DNA of 64,000 nt from Clostridium tetanomorphum (GCF_017873215.1 NZ_JAGGKA010000013.1:1-64000), one strand, 5' to 3'. Numbered from the stretch's first letter, positions 26,132-36,264 are shown. Translations and numbers: made by a program. The notes: generated from the letters alone by a model not told the origin.

Positions 26132-27725
26132 ACTGATCCTCCTTTGTAATAAATACTATAAATTCTGTTCCTTCTCCTAAATCTGAAGAAAAATTTATTT
26201 TACCATCTAAATTATCCACTACGTCCTTTAAAATTGTTAAACCTCTTCCTCTATTCTTTCCTTTAGTAGAAAAACCTCTTTTAAATAAGTAAGGTATATC
26301 CTCTTTTTTTATCCCTATGCCTGAATCCTTAACCATTACCCTTATTTCCTTTTCATTTTCTTCAATAAGGATTTCTACGCTCTTTTCTTCTTTATCAGTT
26401 AAGCTTACCGCTTCCATAGCATTTTCTAAAAGATTCCCTATTATAGTTACAAGTATGTTACTATTTATCCTTCCCCTTCTTTTTTTAATATTACTCTTTG
26501 GATTTATAATAAGATCTATTCCCATTTCCTTAGCCCTACTTATCTTTCCCAATATAAGAGCCGCAATAGTTGAATCCTCTATTTTATTCATTACTAAACT
26601 TATTTTCTGCTGCTGTATCTTAGTTTGATTTAATATATATTTTTTAGCTTCTTCTAATTGTCCAATTTGTATGAGTCCTAAAATCACATGAAGTTTATTC
26701 ATAAATTCATGATTATTAGCTCTCAAAGCTTCAACTACTTGTTTAACCCCAGTAACCTCCTCTGCTAATTTAGTTATTTCTGTTTTATCTCTAAATATAG
26801 TAACAGCACCTATAATTTTTCCTTTATCTTTTATAGGAATTCTATTTGTCACTATAACTGTATTATTTATCACCATTTCTTTATTGTATTCTGCTTTTCC
26901 ATTTTTAAATACTTTAGGAAGATTAGAGTTTGGTATTATATTAAATATATCTTTATCATTTATATCTTCTTCTATTATTTTTAATATACTTAAAGAAGCT
27001 TTATTATAAAAAGTTATTTTATAATCTTCATCTACAGCTATAATCCCCTCATCTAAGGTATCTAAAACCTCCTGCTTTTGAATAAATAACTTTGATATCT
27101 GCTCCGCTTCATATCCTAAAAGAGAACTTTTTACACTTTTAGATATTATAAGAGATCCTACGCTGCCTATAAGCAATCCAGATAATACTAGCATTAGAAA
27201 TACTATAATTATTTCATATCTTGCTATTTCTAAATTGGTAGTTAGCACTTTTGATATTACAAAACCTAAAGGAATATTATTTTCATCTCTTATTGGCACA
27301 AAGCATATGATAACCTTACCAAAACTTTGTATCATTTCTTTTAAATTATCTTCATTTTCAATGGCAGCTTTACTACCTATATCTATTTCTTTTCTAATAG
27401 GGATACTTTCCACTTCTGAATTGCCATAACTATTTCCACTTAGATCTGTTATAATTATTGAATCTACATTTTTTGCTGAATCTATTATGCTCTTTACATA
27501 AGCTTGTACCTTTTCTTTATCATTTTTATTTTTAAGAGACTTTATTACTGAAGGAGACTTTGATACTATTTTACTTATATTCATTAGGTTAATCTCTGTA
27601 TCTTTTTTAATCCAGGACATCCTAAGTTGACACATAAATATAACCGTAATTATTAGAGCTATAAAAACCACCACTATATTTAGCAATGTTATTTTTGTTC
27701 TCAACTTTATTTTTACATTTTTCAT
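26124..27725 (-). CDS. CitA/DcuS-family sensor histidine kinase
   Basis: A 533-residue membrane kinase: TM1 (about 10-30), an extracytoplasmic sensor of about 130 residues that fits the CitA/DcuS PAS-like fold, TM2 (about 172-195), a cytoplasmic PAS domain (about 215-320), the H-box NNHEFMNKLH typical of the CitA group, and a HATPase domain (NLLENAMEAV, DSGIGIKKEDIPYLF, GRGLTIL). Members of this family sense citrate, malate or fumarate outside the cell. Co-transcribed with the response regulator. Confidence 0.93.
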   Translation of the reverse strand: MKNVKIKLRTKITLLNIVVVFIALIITVIFMCQLRMSWIKKDTEINLMNISKIVSKSPSVIKSLKNKNDKEKVQAYVKSIIDSAKNVDSIIITDLSGNSYGNSEVESIPIRKEIDIGSKAAIENEDNLKEMIQSFGKVIICFVPIRDENNIPLGFVISKVLTTNLEIARYEIIIVFLMLVLSGLLIGSVGSLIISKSVKSSLLGYEAEQISKLFIQKQEVLDTLDEGIIAVDEDYKITFYNKASLSILKIIEEDINDKDIFNIIPNSNLPKVFKNGKAEYNKEMVINNTVIVTNRIPIKDKGKIIGAVTIFRDKTEITKLAEEVTGVKQVVEALRANNHEFMNKLHVILGLIQIGQLEEAKKYILNQTKIQQQKISLVMNKIEDSTIAALILGKISRAKEMGIDLIINPKSNIKKRRGRINSNILVTIIGNLLENAMEAVSLTDKEEKSVEILIEENEKEIRVMVKDSGIGIKKEDIPYLFKRGFSTKGKNRGRGLTILKDVVDNLDGKINFSSDLGEGTEFIVFITKEDQYD

Positions 27726-27834
27726 ATTTTTTCTCCTTAAATTTACACTCCATTCCTAACTTAGTTAAAACTTTTTCTAATTTTGCTATTACTTTAATAA
27801 TAATGTAATGTAAACATATATTCAAGTAAATCGA

Positions 27835-27867
27835 AAAAGCACTTATTCTATTAAGAATAGTGCTTTA
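27835..27867 (-). terminator. Terminator of the pentapeptide-repeat gene
   Basis: AAAGCACTATTCT and its near-complement AGAATAAGTGCTTT pair around a short loop; the minus-strand tail is TTTTTC. Confidence 0.75.
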
Positions 27868-27947
27868 ATCTCTTAAATTCAATTTTATATATTGATTTTT
27901 ATTTATATTAATAGGTCGAAATACTAATCTTTTTATCCATCAGTAAA

Positions 27948-28811
27948 TTATTTATCCCAATATGCAGGAGGAACTAATGATATTGGCAACCTTGTATTAG
28001 AATCTCCTTTAGCTGCATTAATCTGAGCTTGCGTAATAAATATACTATTTGTTAGATTAGCTTCTCTTATATCCGCATCTCTCAAATCAGCGCCAATGAG
28101 GTCAGCTCCACTTAAGTCAGCCCCTCTAAGATTTGCTGCAATAAGCAATGCTCCTCTCAAATCTTCTCCTTTTAAATTAATTTTTCTAAGGTCTGAACCA
28201 ATAAGATTTAATCTTCCTGCAATTGTCTTCTTACGTTTTAAAGTAGACTTCTGCCCTTTACGAGCTTTAGTTCTCACAAATTCACTAGTTTTTGAAAGTA
28301 TAGCATTAACATTGTTTCTATGTACTACTAAATCTAGCTCTATAAGAGACTTAGCATCTAGATCAGTAAGTCGTACCGTTTCACTTATCATATAACTAAT
28401 TTTGTCTTGAATAATACTATCTTGTTGTATCCTAAATGCTTCTGTTAAATACCATAATATTTCATGAAGTTGCCTCATAACTAAAAATACATCAAACATT
28501 TGTTGCGCATTTTCTGAATTCCTTCTCCAATCCTGTCCACTATATGTAACTTGAGCGACTTTTTGACCTGCTCCAAAACAATCATAAGCAGTACATCCTT
28601 TAAGCCCCTTCTGCCTAAGATTTTTATGAACAGCACATTTAAAATCAGACTGTAAATTTATACATGGCTTACCTGCATCTTTATCCGTTGGAAACCCTTC
28701 AGAAGCAGAAAAATATAATGCAGCACAGCAAAATCCGAAACATTTTTGGCAGTTAATTTTCAAATTCTCATATGATTCTTTATCATACTTAACTTCATTT
28801 TCATATGTCAT
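27948..28811 (-). CDS. Pentapeptide-repeat protein with cysteine-rich N-terminal domain
   Basis: A 287-residue protein in two parts. The N-terminal half holds a cysteine-rich pattern (CQKCFGFCCAAL, later C-x-VH and GCTAYDC) recalling zinc/iron-binding YkgJ-like modules. A helical middle follows. The C-terminal part (about residues 205-262) is a run of A(D/N)LxX pentapeptides (NLRGADLSGADLIGADLRDADI), which fold as a right-handed square beta helix. The repeat is short, about ten units, so gyrase mimicry of the Qnr kind is not indicated. Function unknown; RBS GGGGGA precedes the ATG. Confidence 0.85.
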   Translation of the reverse strand: MTYENEVKYDKESYENLKINCQKCFGFCCAALYFSASEGFPTDKDAGKPCINLQSDFKCAVHKNLRQKGLKGCTAYDCFGAGQKVAQVTYSGQDWRRNSENAQQMFDVFLVMRQLHEILWYLTEAFRIQQDSIIQDKISYMISETVRLTDLDAKSLIELDLVVHRNNVNAILSKTSEFVRTKARKGQKSTLKRKKTIAGRLNLIGSDLRKINLKGEDLRGALLIAANLRGADLSGADLIGADLRDADIREANLTNSIFITQAQINAAKGDSNTRLPISLVPPAYWDK

Positions 28812-28945
28812 ATTTATTGTCCCCCATACTTTTAATATATGAATAATTTTAACTTTTAAATTATATCATAAATTCATTAAATTATAGCACATAAATATAG
28901 ACTTACACCTCTTGATATAAGCCTTTTTATATACTTTATTATAAA

Positions 28946-29557
28946 TTATTTAATCATTATCAAGTCTTCTTTATATGGTAATGATTTTAATAAATCAATG
29001 AAAACTTCTCTCCATTCTTTAAGCTTATGATTTTTTCTTTGAAAATACATATTTCTAAGTTCTGCATAATTAGTTACTACAGTCCTAGTTTGTTTAAATG
29101 CACTTGGCAAATCTTGAATTATCATTCTAAAATTTTTTTCTTTTTCACTTGCATTTTCTACACTGTTGTATTTATCTATAATATTATTAAGAGTATTTAT
29201 TATATTACTTCTATATTCACTTTCAAAATCAAAATCAAAGTCATCATAAGTTAATGCTCTAGAAGTAATTTTATGCATAGTGCTTGTACTATTTTTCTCA
29301 CAAAATTTATAAGTATCAAATTCTTTCCACCAATATAATGGAGCCTCAATATCCATGTATACAGTAATATACCTCATAAACTTACAGTGCTCTGTTCCTG
29401 CTAATATTAATCTTTGCATAAGTTTTAAATCATTGGCTCCTATTTCAACATGATTATTGTAATATTTACTATCTGATTTATTCCAACTATTCATTGGATT
29501 TCTCATTCCTCTTATAGCAGCTTCCCAACCAAAAACTTCTACTTTATCAATTTTCAT
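28946..29557 (-). CDS. ThyX-like protein of unknown function
   Basis: A 203-residue protein. The central part (AGTEHCKFMRYITVYMDIEAPLYWWKEFDTYKF, then NSTSTMHKI) recalls phage and clostridial proteins distantly similar to flavin-dependent thymidylate synthase ThyX. The defining ThyX motif RHR-x7-S-x-R is not present in intact form, so thymidylate synthase activity is doubtful. No phage genes are next to it. Assignment to the ThyX-like fold is from pattern only and carries low certainty; that the ORF is real is well supported by its RBS and codon use. Confidence 0.72.
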   Translation of the reverse strand: MKIDKVEVFGWEAAIRGMRNPMNSWNKSDSKYYNNHVEIGANDLKLMQRLILAGTEHCKFMRYITVYMDIEAPLYWWKEFDTYKFCEKNSTSTMHKITSRALTYDDFDFDFESEYRSNIINTLNNIIDKYNSVENASEKEKNFRMIIQDLPSAFKQTRTVVTNYAELRNMYFQRKNHKLKEWREVFIDLLKSLPYKEDLIMIK

Positions 29558-29722
29558 TATTCATCCTCCATATTTTATACTAACCTCCATTGATTACTAC
29601 TACAATTATATCATATCTCACCAATTTACATCTGCAAGTTCCTAATTTATTTTTCATTTTCTCAAGCAATTATATACTATATATTGTCTATTTCTAATCT
29701 TAACAATATAATATACTTATTA

Positions 29723-30685
29723 TTATCTTACTGAATTATAACTTCCCGGAGAAGAACTAAATTTTATATTTTTCCCGTCACTTGTCACTACTATATCCCC
29801 ATTTTCGTCCGTTCTATATAATTTTATTCCTTTATCTTTTAATTTGTTTACAGTTTCTTTATGAGGATGTCCATAATCATTTCCCTTTTCAAGACAAGCC
29901 ACTGCATACTTAGGATTAACTTTATTTAAAAAAGCAGTAGAGCTTGAAGTTCGACTTCCATGATGACCAAGTTTTAATACATCTGCCTGTATATCAAAAT
30001 TTTTATTCATAATCTCTTTTTCAGAAAGACTTTCTGCATCTCCAGTAAACAAGAATGAATTTTCTCCATAAGTAGCTTTTATTACTATAGAATAGTTATT
30101 TACATTATCATACTTATCACTATTAGGTGCTAAAATTGTGCATTTTACATCTCCTAAAGTAAATTTTTCACCTGCTATTGGTGCTTTAGCTTTTATACCT
30201 TTTTTCTTCATAGCTTGTACTACATCCCTAAAAGTTTTTGTATTAGCTGTCTTTTTTGGCATATACATAGTTCCTATATTAAAATTATCTATTACTTTAT
30301 CTATTCCTCCAATATGATCTTCATGAGGATGTGTAGCTACTAAATAATCTATTTTTTTTATTCCTGCCTTTTTTAAATAATTAACTACTGTATTAGAAGC
30401 AGCATTTTGCCCTGCATCTATAAGCATATTTTTATTATTATATTGAAGTAGTATACTATCTCCTTGTCCCACATTTATATAATGAACCTTAAGGTTATTT
30501 CCAGATTTATCATTATTAGTTTTACTAGCTTCTTTTTTTTGTTCTAAGTTTTTATTAGTACTTTTATTATTAGTAGGATTGGCAGTATTAGTACATCCAA
30601 CTGCTGCCATCATAAATATTACTGATATTATAGTTTGTATAGTTTTAAATAAATTGTTTTTTAAAATGCCATTTTTTATTTTCAT
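29723..30685 (-). CDS. Secreted ComEC/Rec2-like metallo-beta-lactamase-fold lipoprotein
   Basis: A 320-residue exported hydrolase. The signal peptide ends in the lipobox AVGC (about C31), followed by a charged Asn/Lys-rich linker. The catalytic domain matches the beta-lactamase part of ComEC (VHYINVGQGDSILLQ, then the metal motif THPHEDHIGG, later FTGDAE and LGHHGS). Such stand-alone proteins are thought to be extracellular nucleases or phosphodiesterases. No transmembrane competence channel is fused. Confidence 0.9.
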   Translation of the reverse strand: MKIKNGILKNNLFKTIQTIISVIFMMAAVGCTNTANPTNNKSTNKNLEQKKEASKTNNDKSGNNLKVHYINVGQGDSILLQYNNKNMLIDAGQNAASNTVVNYLKKAGIKKIDYLVATHPHEDHIGGIDKVIDNFNIGTMYMPKKTANTKTFRDVVQAMKKKGIKAKAPIAGEKFTLGDVKCTILAPNSDKYDNVNNYSIVIKATYGENSFLFTGDAESLSEKEIMNKNFDIQADVLKLGHHGSRTSSSTAFLNKVNPKYAVACLEKGNDYGHPHKETVNKLKDKGIKLYRTDENGDIVVTSDGKNIKFSSSPGSYNSVR

Positions 30686-30775
30686 ATTTTCACCTCGTAT
30701 TTTTCTTTATAAAGTTATTATATTAATTAATGCTACTTCTATAAGTTCTACACTAATTCTTAAAGTTTAAAATAA

Positions 30776-31483
30776 CTACTCTTTTCCTGTTTCGTAAGAC
30801 TTAATAAGATCCTCTGGAAATTTTTTAATTTGCATATCTTCTATGATTTTTTTATAGTTGTAAGATATCTCTATAAATTCAGCTTTAATTTCCTTATTCT
30901 TTTCAATATTTAATATAACATATGTAGAATTAGGTCTTCCAATCTTTGGTTTACCTACACTTCCATCATTTATTATTATTTTCTCTCCATACTTTTTCAT
31001 ATAGGGTATATGAGTATGAGCACAAACTAAAATATCTCCTTTAAATTTTTTCATAACTTCTTTTACTTCATTGCTATCTTCTTTTAAATATTCATTTATA
31101 GATTCTGGACTTCCATGAACAAATATTATGGTTTTATCCTCAAACTTTAAAGTTAATTCATTAGGCAATGTCTTAAGATACTCCATATTTTCTTTTCTTA
31201 TTGCGGATACTGCATAAGGAAGGGAAAACTTATTTATTTCTGTATCCCTTATATAACTAAATTTGTTATCTATAACAGAAGCATCGTAATTACCTTTTAT
31301 AGATAATATATTTTTTTTCCTTATACGCTCTATAACTTCATTAGGAAAACTTCCATAACCAACAAAGTCGCCTAAATTAATAATACAGTCAACACTTTTT
31401 TTATCAATATCACAAAGAACATTATCTAATGCAAAAATGTTTCCATGAATATCAGATATAACTGCTATTTTCAATTTTATCAC
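30776..31483 (-). CDS. YfcE/MJ0936-type metallophosphoesterase
   Basis: A 235-residue calcineurin-like phosphoesterase. Metal-binding motifs are all visible: SDIHGN near residue 10, NLGDFVGYG near 37, KGNYD near 64, and VCAHTHIPY near 150. Proteins of this size class hydrolyse phosphodiesters in vitro; the physiological substrate is unknown. A single gene with RBS AGGAGTG, 90 bp upstream of the MBL lipoprotein gene, possibly on one transcript. Confidence 0.92.
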   Translation of the reverse strand: MIKLKIAVISDIHGNIFALDNVLCDIDKKSVDCIINLGDFVGYGSFPNEVIERIRKKNILSIKGNYDASVIDNKFSYIRDTEINKFSLPYAVSAIRKENMEYLKTLPNELTLKFEDKTIIFVHGSPESINEYLKEDSNEVKEVMKKFKGDILVCAHTHIPYMKKYGEKIIINDGSVGKPKIGRPNSTYVILNIEKNKEIKAEFIEISYNYKKIIEDMQIKKFPEDLIKSYETGKE

Positions 31484-31821
31484 TCCTAAATAGGTTTATA
31501 ATTGATTTTAGATATTTTTACATCTATTAATTTTTTTCTTTATACCTTTTATATATTCTTTACTTATTATATATTCTTTACTTATTACGTTTCTATTCTA
31601 CCATGCTGATTAAATGGTGTCGAATATTATTCGGAATTTTTAGCATGTTTCAATCTATAAACACCCCATCTCCTGTATCCTTTATATTTTAAAATCCTTT
31701 AATAGCAGTTGTTCCTAACACTGTTACAATAGCTTAACTTAAGAAGTTGAACACGAAATAAAAAACTATAAGGACTGCCCCTTAAGCAATCCTTATAGAA
31801 TAAGTTCATATTTTGCTTTTA
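31484..31821. other. Intergenic interval with tandem repeat, Spo0A-like site and terminator
   Basis: 338 bp. An 18-bp unit, ATATATTCTTTACTTATT, is repeated twice in tandem (31551-31586). GTGTCGAA at 31617-31624 matches the Spo0A box TTGTCGAA at 7 of 8 positions. The preA terminator is at 31767-31799. Confidence 0.5.
31767..31799 (-). terminator. Terminator of the preT-preA operon
   Basis: Arms CTATAAGGACTGC and GCAATCCTTATAG with one mismatch around a 7-nt loop, 22 bp behind preA. Confidence 0.75.
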
Positions 31822-33057
31822 TTAAACTATAATTTCTCTTTCTTTGCCTTCCTTTTTAAACTGTATTTCTCCATATTCTATACAATTTACAGGACACACA
31901 TTACTACAAAGATGACATCCAACACAATTGTCTTTATTTAATTTCGGCCTTCTTTCCTCTTTATTCCAATCTATAGCTTGATGCCCTCCATCATAACATG
32001 ATATATAACATCTTCCGCATCCTACACATTCCTCTTCACTAAATTTAGGATATATAACATAATCTCTATCCAATTCTTCTGCTGGAACTAAATTATTTAA
32101 TGCTATTCCTACCATATCTTTTACTTTTTCAAATCCTTTTTCCTCCATATAATACGAAAGTCCACTTATCATATCTTCTACTATTCTGTAACCATATTGC
32201 ATAACCGCAGTAGTAACTTGCAAATTGCTAGACCCTAGCATTATGAATTCTAAAGCATCTTCCCAAGTCTCTATTCCTCCAATACCACTTATAGGAATAT
32301 TTTTTAGTTTAGGATATTTAGCTAATTGAGCTATAAACCTTAAAGCTATCGGTTTTACTGCCTTTCCTGAGTAACCAGATATAGAAGATTTACCATTAAT
32401 TATAGGCATTGCTACTCTTTTATCTAAATCTATTCCTATTATACTTTTAATTGTATTAATAGCTGCAATTCCAGTGGCTCCTCCCTCAATAGCAGCCACA
32501 GCAGGTATTTCCATGTTACCTATATTAGGTGTCATTTTTGCAAGTATTGGTAGTTTTGTGCCATTTCTAGTAGCATTAGAATATTTTCTTACCAAATCAG
32601 GATTTTGTCCTACATCCGACCCCATTGCATGACTAGTCATTTGAGGACATGAAAAATTGCATTCAATTATATCCGCTCCTGCTTCTGTAACCATTGTAGC
32701 AAGTTTGGTCCATTCTTCTTCATTTCCCCCCATTATAGATGCTATTAAAATTTTTTCGGAGTAATTTTCTTTTATTTTCCTCATTTGTGCTAAATTATAA
32801 TCTAGTGAATGCTCAGCTATCTGCTCTAAGTTTCTAAATCCTAAAAATGGCGTACTCTCTTTTTTTAAATTATCAAATCTTGGTGATACCTCTTCCGGCA
32901 GAAAAAATCCTATAGTTTTAAATACAACTCCTCCCCAACCAACTTCTAAAGCTTTTGCACACATTTCATAATTATTACTTACTGGTGATGATGATAAGAA
33001 AAAAGGATTATCACACTTTACTCCGCAAAAATCTATGGAAAGATCTAACTTTTTCAT
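31822..33057 (-). CDS. preA: NAD-dependent dihydropyrimidine dehydrogenase PreA-type subunit
   Basis: A 411-residue flavoprotein: an FMN-binding TIM barrel of the dihydroorotate dehydrogenase class (NFSCPQM near residue 140, GIGGIETW near 245), then two C-terminal 4Fe-4S ferredoxin motifs ([11 protein letters not shown] and [15 protein letters not shown]). With PreT it reduces uracil or thymine with NADH in other bacteria; the exact substrate here is open. Its ATG overlaps the preT stop (TAATG), a sign of translational coupling. Confidence 0.9.
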   Translation of the reverse strand: MKKLDLSIDFCGVKCDNPFFLSSSPVSNNYEMCAKALEVGWGGVVFKTIGFFLPEEVSPRFDNLKKESTPFLGFRNLEQIAEHSLDYNLAQMRKIKENYSEKILIASIMGGNEEEWTKLATMVTEAGADIIECNFSCPQMTSHAMGSDVGQNPDLVRKYSNATRNGTKLPILAKMTPNIGNMEIPAVAAIEGGATGIAAINTIKSIIGIDLDKRVAMPIINGKSSISGYSGKAVKPIALRFIAQLAKYPKLKNIPISGIGGIETWEDALEFIMLGSSNLQVTTAVMQYGYRIVEDMISGLSYYMEEKGFEKVKDMVGIALNNLVPAEELDRDYVIYPKFSEEECVGCGRCYISCYDGGHQAIDWNKEERRPKLNKDNCVGCHLCSNVCPVNCIEYGEIQFKKEGKEREIIV

Positions 33058-34373
33058 TAATTTTCACCTTCCTTTATAGTTGCTATTTCTTCTACCGCTT
33101 CTTTACTTTGCCTTAAAGCGGTTAAGTATTCATCTATTTTGTATCCAGCCTGTTTACCAGAAGCTACAGCATATACTACAGTTTTATCTCCTTCTACAAT
33201 ATCACCACAAGCAAACACTCCTTTTAAATTAGTTTCATAATTTTCATCTATTATAATACCATTTTCATTTTTATCTATATAAGATAGTTCATCTAAATCA
33301 CTGATTTCTTGACCAATAGCTAGTATAATAGTATCTGCTTGTAATTCTAGTTTAGAATTATCAAACATACCAATAGCCTTAAAACCTGTTACTACATCAT
33401 TTTCCCCCAAAATTTCTAATGGCTTCAATCCTGTAAATATAGGAATATTTAACGAATGTATTATTTCCTTTTCCTTTAAACTAGCCGGCATTTTTTCAAT
33501 AGATCTTCTATATACAATTTTCACATCTTCAGCACCTAAAAGTTTAGCTGTAGCTGCTGAATCCATAGCCACATCTCCACCTCCAATAACTATTACTTTA
33601 TTCCCAATTTTTATCTTCCCATTTTTTAATTTTGCCTCTGCTAGAAAGTCAGTCCCCTTTATTACTCCTTTCAAATTTTTGCCTCTTATATCTATGTCCT
33701 TATTTTTTTGTAATCCACATGCTATCAAAATACATTTAAATCCTTCATCTTTCAACTTCTGAAAATTTTTATCTTTATCTATTTTATAGCTTGTCCTAAA
33801 CTCCACCCCTAATTCCTTTATATAATTTATTTCTTCACGTATTACTTTACTAGGTAATCTGTAGGAGGGTATTCCGTAAGTTAACCAGCCTCCTAATCTT
33901 TCTTTTTCTTCAATTATAGTTACTTTATATCCTTTTCTGGCTAATGTAGTCCCCGCCGATAATCCACTTGGTCCAGAACCTATAATAGCAACCTTTTCTT
34001 TATTTAATGGAACCTTTTTTAATACCTTCATTCCTATTTTACTTTCATAGTCTGTTAAATATCTTTGTAATGCACCTATATTTATGGGTCTATCTATTCC
34101 AGATCTGCTACAGGCATCTTCACAATATTTATCATAAGGACAGACTCTAGCACATATTCCACCCAAAATATTGTTTTCTCTTATAACCTCTACTCCTCCC
34201 TTTAGATTTCTAAATCTTAATGCTCTTATGAATCTTGCAGGCTTAGTATTAGCTGGACATGCATTACTACAAGGTGCATCATAACATAAAAGACATCTTG
34301 ATGCTTCTTCTATAGCTAAAAGAGGAGTATATAATTTTTCCACTTCTTCTAAATACCCTTTTTCATTGCTCAT
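33057..34373 (-). CDS. preT: PreT-type NAD(P)H oxidoreductase subunit
   Basis: A 438-residue FAD protein of the glutamate synthase small-subunit type. The N-terminal iron-sulfur domain has [13 protein letters not shown] and [16 protein letters not shown]; the FAD motif [10 protein letters not shown] is near residue 135, the NAD motif [10 protein letters not shown] near 270, and the C-terminal FAD motif ACGDIV near 405. It supplies electrons from NADH to PreA. Other functions of such modules, e.g. NADH-ferredoxin exchange, cannot be excluded. RBS AGGAGGT lies before the ATG. Confidence 0.9.
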   Translation of the reverse strand: MSNEKGYLEEVEKLYTPLLAIEEASRCLLCYDAPCSNACPANTKPARFIRALRFRNLKGGVEVIRENNILGGICARVCPYDKYCEDACSRSGIDRPINIGALQRYLTDYESKIGMKVLKKVPLNKEKVAIIGSGPSGLSAGTTLARKGYKVTIIEEKERLGGWLTYGIPSYRLPSKVIREEINYIKELGVEFRTSYKIDKDKNFQKLKDEGFKCILIACGLQKNKDIDIRGKNLKGVIKGTDFLAEAKLKNGKIKIGNKVIVIGGGDVAMDSAATAKLLGAEDVKIVYRRSIEKMPASLKEKEIIHSLNIPIFTGLKPLEILGENDVVTGFKAIGMFDNSKLELQADTIILAIGQEISDLDELSYIDKNENGIIIDENYETNLKGVFACGDIVEGDKTVVYAVASGKQAGYKIDEYLTALRQSKEAVEEIATIKEGEN

Positions 34374-34534
34374 TTTTAATACCTCCTATTGGTAAAATAT
34401 TACAATTATATTAATATATTACCATGCCTTATTCCTACTTTCTAGTACATTATTTAAAATTTAAAATCTTTACTTTACCTTATTATGAATACTTTATGCT
34501 TTTTTAGTAAAAATAGATAATGGAGGTGGTAACA

Positions 34535-35017
34535 ATGATTCAATTAACTCAAAAAGAAACTTTATTATTAAAGGATTTAAAAAGTCACGAAGAATTATGT
34601 ATTGTAAAATACAATGATTATGCTTCCAAAGCACAAGATCCTCAGTTAAAAGAAATGTTTAATAAACATGCCCAACAAGAACAAGAACATTTGACTAGTT
34701 TAAACACAATACTTAGTGGTAAAGTACCTAATACTCAGCAAAATGCCGGAAATCAATCTACTAATACAAATAATACCAGCTCACAAAACATAGCAACTAC
34801 TGCTCAATCTAATGTAAATAGCCCTGAAGATGGAAATCTTTGCAGAGACCTGCTTATGACAGAAAAATATGTTTCTGGAAGTTATAATATTAGTATATTT
34901 GAATTTAGAGATACAAACATACGACAAACTCTAAATCATATTCAAAAAGAAGAACAACAACATGGTGAAGATTTATTCAATTACATGCAAAGTAAAGGAA
35001 TGTATACTCCTCAATAA
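34535..35017 (+). CDS. CotF-like spore coat / ferritin-like protein
   Basis: A 160-residue protein of the spore-coat ferritin-like group. Two helical blocks (LLLKDLKSHEELCIVKYNDYA and DLLMTEKYVSGSYNISIFEF) each carry the acidic/His positions of the fold (EQEHL, EEQQHGED), separated by an Asn/Gln/Thr-rich linker (about residues 65-95). The ATG at 34535 is chosen since the in-frame ATG at 34520 is part of its GGAGGTGG site. Expected in the spore coat, made in the mother cell. Confidence 0.88.
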   Translation: MIQLTQKETLLLKDLKSHEELCIVKYNDYASKAQDPQLKEMFNKHAQQEQEHLTSLNTILSGKVPNTQQNAGNQSTNTNNTSSQNIATTAQSNVNSPEDGNLCRDLLMTEKYVSGSYNISIFEFRDTNIRQTLNHIQKEEQQHGEDLFNYMQSKGMYTPQ

Positions 35018-35046
35018 AGTATATTCTCTATGTTCTATAACTCCTT

Positions 35047-35093
35047 ATATAGAAAATGAGCATAAAATATAATTTTATGCTCATTTTCTATAT
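35047..35093. terminator. Bidirectional terminator overlapping the SRAP gene end
   Basis: A near-perfect stem of about 20 bp (ATAGAAAATGAGCATAAAAT with its complement) between the coat gene and the convergent SRAP gene; the right arm includes the last codons of the latter. Confidence 0.85.
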
Positions 35094-35708
35094 GAATGAT
35101 GTTTGTTCATATCCATTATCAGGCACTATTAACAATTCTCCATTTTTATAAGGTTTTAATATGCTTGTTAGATCAAAATCTTCTTTAATATCTTCTGAAA
35201 GCCAAGATTTCTCCTCACCTATTTTAAATATTACAGGCATTCTATGGTGAAGGCTACTCATTTCATAATTTGCCTCTGTAGTTATTATTACAAATCCTTC
35301 ATATTCTAATCCTTTTGAATCAACAAACCTATCATAGATCCCTGCCATAGAAAATATACTTTCTCCTTTAACAGATATTCTATACTTTTGCTTTTTCCCT
35401 TTTTCTCCCTTCCATTCATAAAAACAATTTGCTGGAAGAACACATCTATTAGTATATAAAGCTTTTTTAAATAAAGGTTTTTCGCTAATACTTTCACTTC
35501 TAGCATTGATAACTAATTTATTATTTCCTTTACTAATAAATCCCCACTTTAAAAACTTAATTTTTTCATCTGTAGTTATAACAGGAGTCAGATCACTTGG
35601 AAAAATTTCTCCTCCTTTAAACTCCCTTTGAATATAATTACAATCTCTTAAATTATATGTATTAACTACCTCTTTTAAATCACTTTTCAATAAGAATCTT
35701 CCACACAT
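35088..35708 (-). CDS. SRAP-domain protein (YedK/HMCES family)
   Basis: Forms a protective thiazolidine cross-link with abasic sites in single-stranded DNA. The 206-residue protein begins MCGRF, so the catalytic Cys2 becomes N-terminal after Met removal; other family marks are NARSES (about residue 78), ANCFYEWKG and HHRMPVI with the key His. The start at 35708 is fixed by Cys2; an upstream ATG in frame (35723) would bury it. Neighbour to a Nudix hydrolase and a MutS-like gene, all on the same strand. Confidence 0.94.
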   Translation of the reverse strand: MCGRFLLKSDLKEVVNTYNLRDCNYIQREFKGGEIFPSDLTPVITTDEKIKFLKWGFISKGNNKLVINARSESISEKPLFKKALYTNRCVLPANCFYEWKGEKGKKQKYRISVKGESIFSMAGIYDRFVDSKGLEYEGFVIITTEANYEMSSLHHRMPVIFKIGEEKSWLSEDIKEDFDLTSILKPYKNGELLIVPDNGYEQTSFI

Positions 35709-35758
35709 GAAAATCCCTCGCAATCAATACTATTTATTAATTTTATATATTCCACTTT

Positions 35759-36211
35759 TTATTCTATTATATGCAAATTATTTTTTAAAACCCTTCTTAC
35801 CTGTTGAATACATTTTAAAGTTGAATCTGACAAATATTCATCATCATATAAATGTTGCCACTTTATATCTACTAATCTATAATACTGACACATATCCTCT
35901 TCTGGATCATATCCAACTTTAACCTGCCCTTCTATAGGATATCCTATAAATGTTACCATTCTATTATAAAATCTTTTATCCATAGCCTCAATTTCAAATT
36001 TCCAAGGCAATAATTTTATTTTTAATCCCGTTTCTTCAAAAACCTCTCTTATAGCTCCTTCTTCTTCACTTTCTCCTTTTTCTTTTCCTCCGCCAGGCAA
36101 TGCCCAAAAATATTTATCTTCTTTTACAGAGTAATGTTTTAATAATATATATTTATCTTCCTTTAAAATAACAACTTGCACCCTAGTATCTCTTTTTAGC
36201 AAATTATTCAC
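35759..36211 (-). CDS. Nudix hydrolase
   Basis: A 150-residue Nudix protein with a complete box G-x5-E-x7-RE-x2-EE-x-G (GGKEKGESEEEGAIREVFEETG, about residues 41-62; quoted in two overlapping parts only by its key residues G, E, RE, EE, G). N-terminal VQVVILKEDKYILLKHY fits the MutT-like first strand. Substrate not predictable: oxidised nucleotides or nucleotide sugars are usual. Lies 51 bp upstream of the SRAP gene and 54 bp downstream of the MutS-like gene. Confidence 0.9.
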   Translation of the reverse strand: MNNLLKRDTRVQVVILKEDKYILLKHYSVKEDKYFWALPGGGKEKGESEEEGAIREVFEETGLKIKLLPWKFEIEAMDKRFYNRMVTFIGYPIEGQVKVGYDPEEDMCQYYRLVDIKWQHLYDDEYLSDSTLKCIQQVRRVLKNNLHIIE

Positions 36212-36264
36212 CTCTTTTATTCTTTAGTTAATAATAGATATTATACTTGTTTATCTTTTTTTAT

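Noticed and set aside
27622-27825. 67-codon minus-strand ORF overlapping the sensor kinase start
   Set aside because: It overlaps the kinase signal region in another frame and has no RBS or family similarity.
28946-31483. Prophage remnant suggested by the ThyX-like and MBL proteins
   Set aside because: No integrase, capsid, tail, lysis or repressor genes and no attachment repeats were seen.
31551-31586. Possible start of a CRISPR array (tandem 18-bp units)
   Set aside because: Only two direct copies without spacers and no cas genes in the window.
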